Assembly: GCF_048128805.1 (NCBI RefSeq)
Contig: NC_135999.1
Span: forward strand, 20,628,949 to 20,692,948
Source of the DNA: Centroberyx gerrardi
Lineage: Eukaryota > Chordata > Actinopteri > Beryciformes > Berycidae
Length of the DNA stretch: 64,000 nt
Direction: 5' to 3'
The notes beneath the pieces were generated by a model. That model saw nothing but the letters and a program-made list of their open reading frames with translations. It was not told where the DNA came from and did no database searches. Of the stretch, positions 62,201 through 64,000 are shown piece after piece (within the stretch, counting starts at the first letter, position 1; each line of letters starts with the position of its first letter). Made by a program: the position numbers and the translations under genes.

Positions 62201-64000
62201 ATTTTTCAGAATTTTCTATTTTCTTTCCACCAAATCCTGAATTTCACGTTATTTTTCCCAGCAGGAGAACCTAGCCCCTCTTAAAATGGAAGCTGGCAGG
62301 AATGATAACAATGGAAACTGTCCATGTTCTCATTAATTTCTGAGTCATTCATTACAGGAACCAAAGGAGGCATCGCACTTCCAGTTCTCTTGTTAAAATA
62401 ACAGAGGTGTTGCCCTGTTGAGCTATTTTTCACACTATTGTGTTGAATATTCTTGATTTGGGCTGGTCCCCCCCCAAGGTGCTGAATGATGTTAGCGGGG
62501 GTTTTCAGAAATTTAGCAAGACATTGTTTTTCAGTAAAAGGTGAGGGAAACTCCTGGTCCCACATTATCTCATCGAAGTGATGATAAACTAGTTAATAGT
62601 TCATTTTCCTTTGTATCCTTTCATCCTTAAATATTCAGTGGCGTATTGGAGCTCTACATCTTCACTTCTACTCATTCCGAACACATTTCTTCCAAGAGTT
62701 GCCTGCAGAGTTAGTCTCTATGATTAGGTTGATAAATACAATATATGAACACAATGTCTCTAAGCAAAATTAGACAGTGAAGCCACATCATCACTGTCAA
62801 TAAAAATGGACTGCATAACAAATTACATAGTGTTTGCGTCTAGTATCTGGTCTCTGGAGTCTCGTACCGCTGAGGAATGCATGCTAGTCCGGCCTCTGGG
62901 CCCTGTCCCGTCACTGCCGTCCCCCTTAATACGTTGAACAGAGAGTCCCAGGTCCCCACAGACCTCATTGATGTCAGGAGGGTCTGGCATCTATCAATGC
63001 AGACATGTCCATTGCATGGTAAATACCAAACCATCCATTTATGGGAAAGATTGTTATTTGTGTTCAGTGGCACAAATACCCTAAAAAGCTCTGACTGCCC
63101 TAGACAGAGTCATAGACTAAGGACTTTTTCAATGGATATCTCCATTGAATTTTGTCTTTAGTCTAGGACTAGGCTTAATCCCTGTCCGCAAAACCAGCCC
63201 AGAGAGTTTTTCCTATATCCCCTACTGTACAGTGCCGAATCAGAGGTGACACTGCTGCTTGAAGTTGCAATAATACTCCTATCACTTTCACTGCAGCTGA
63301 CATTGATTTATGTTATAAATTTCCTCCCCTCCCATCCTGTTCTGTTCTGTCCTCCACCGCTTGTTGACCAGGCAGTTGTGCGTTCCTTCGTCCCGAAACA
63401 CACTGCCCAGATGTGACGGGACAGATTGCTCAGGGGTTGAACTCAGTCTGTCTGACCCGCAGTCCGACCCCTCCGCCCCGGCCAGCCACAGACACACGAT
63501 ACATACGAGCAGACGTAGATATACAGAACATGCGCAGACAGACAGGCTTCCCGTCAGCACGCATGCACTAACATCCACACACAAATGCACACACACACAC
63601 ACAGATATACATGTACGTACACTGACCAGACGTGCACTTAACTTGGCATTCATCCAGACAAATACAGGGCTCCAAGCTGTGGCCAGTAACCATAATACAG
63701 TGTGAGAGATCATCAACCCTGGGTCAGAAGTTATTTTTGACTACTGAGCGGTCTGTTCTGAATTTCTATTAGTTCTGTTTCTTCTGCCTGAAAGATCAAA
63801 ATACTGGAACAACCATAGTCACACATTAGTCACTGACACTAGGAAATAAATAGATGGGCCGTTTGTGACTTTGTTCCATCATTATTTGTATAATGAACAT
63901 AATGATAAGCATATAATGACAAAAGGTAAAAATGCAGAAGATTGTTAGTTTTGTCTATGAGATGTCTATGAAGTCTGTAATGTTCTGTATTGGCTGTAAT
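62201..64000. other. non-coding, nothing recognised
   Basis: No convincing exon to the window end. The 142-codon minus-strand frame at 63288-63716 is driven by a CA/GT-rich tract and looks non-coding. Confidence 0.4.

Noticed and set aside
63288..63716. 142-codon minus-strand frame with a leader-like start
   Set aside because: Dominated by a CA/GT-rich tract giving VCVCVHLCV-type repeats; no homology, no splice context.

Overview
This is vertebrate nuclear DNA, almost certainly from a ray-finned (teleost) fish. Genes are split into short exons with GT-AG introns, introns and intergenic DNA are AT-rich, dinucleotide microsatellites are abundant, and several repeats look like common fish transposons and SINEs. 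Nothing points to bacterial, plasmid or viral genome organisation. Exon models were built by hand from reading frame, splice sites, phase continuity and remembered family sequence; no alignment was run.

Layout. (1) 1-786 (+): the last three exons of gcdh (glutaryl-CoA dehydrogenase), followed by its 3'UTR. (2) 2040-3573 (-): syce2 (synaptonemal complex central element 2), tail-to-tail with gcdh. (3) 5221-6979 (+): a two-exon gene for a 165-residue single-pass membrane protein I cannot name, with an NF-Y/GC-box promoter around 4.6 kb. (4) 7-12.7 kb: intergenic DNA with a 33-bp minisatellite, a SINE fragment and a 578-bp hAT-like element. (5) 12953-14995 (-): acp5 (tartrate-resistant acid phosphatase), five coding exons, 335 residues, all seven metal-ligand positions present. 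(6) 18026-29937 (-): an ilf3-family gene (NF90/NF110), 19 coding exons, 884 residues, with DZF, two dsRBDs, an RG-rich segment and a G/Y/S/Q-rich tail. It carries an extra 75-residue N-terminal extension and one GC-AG intron. (7) 33260-35041 (-): ptger1 (prostaglandin E receptor EP1), two coding exons, with an upstream non-coding exon and a TATA box near 36.38 kb. (8) 36.4-64 kb: no recognisable protein-coding exon. It holds microsatellites, a TTAA-flanked MITE with very long terminal inverted repeats, hAT-like elements, LINE tails, a SINE and a 970-bp LTR-like insertion with a 5-bp target duplication.

The genes do not form one pathway: mitochondrial lysine/tryptophan catabolism, meiotic chromosome synapsis, a secreted or lysosomal metallophosphatase, dsRNA-binding gene regulation and a lipid-mediator GPCR. 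What unites them is synteny, because the human counterparts all lie on 19p13. No new multi-gene system is evident. The points most worth a second look are the N-terminal extension and GC-AG intron of ilf3, the unnamed membrane protein, the transposon end at an acp5 splice donor, the LTR with promoter-like signals on both strands, and several long inverted repeats.
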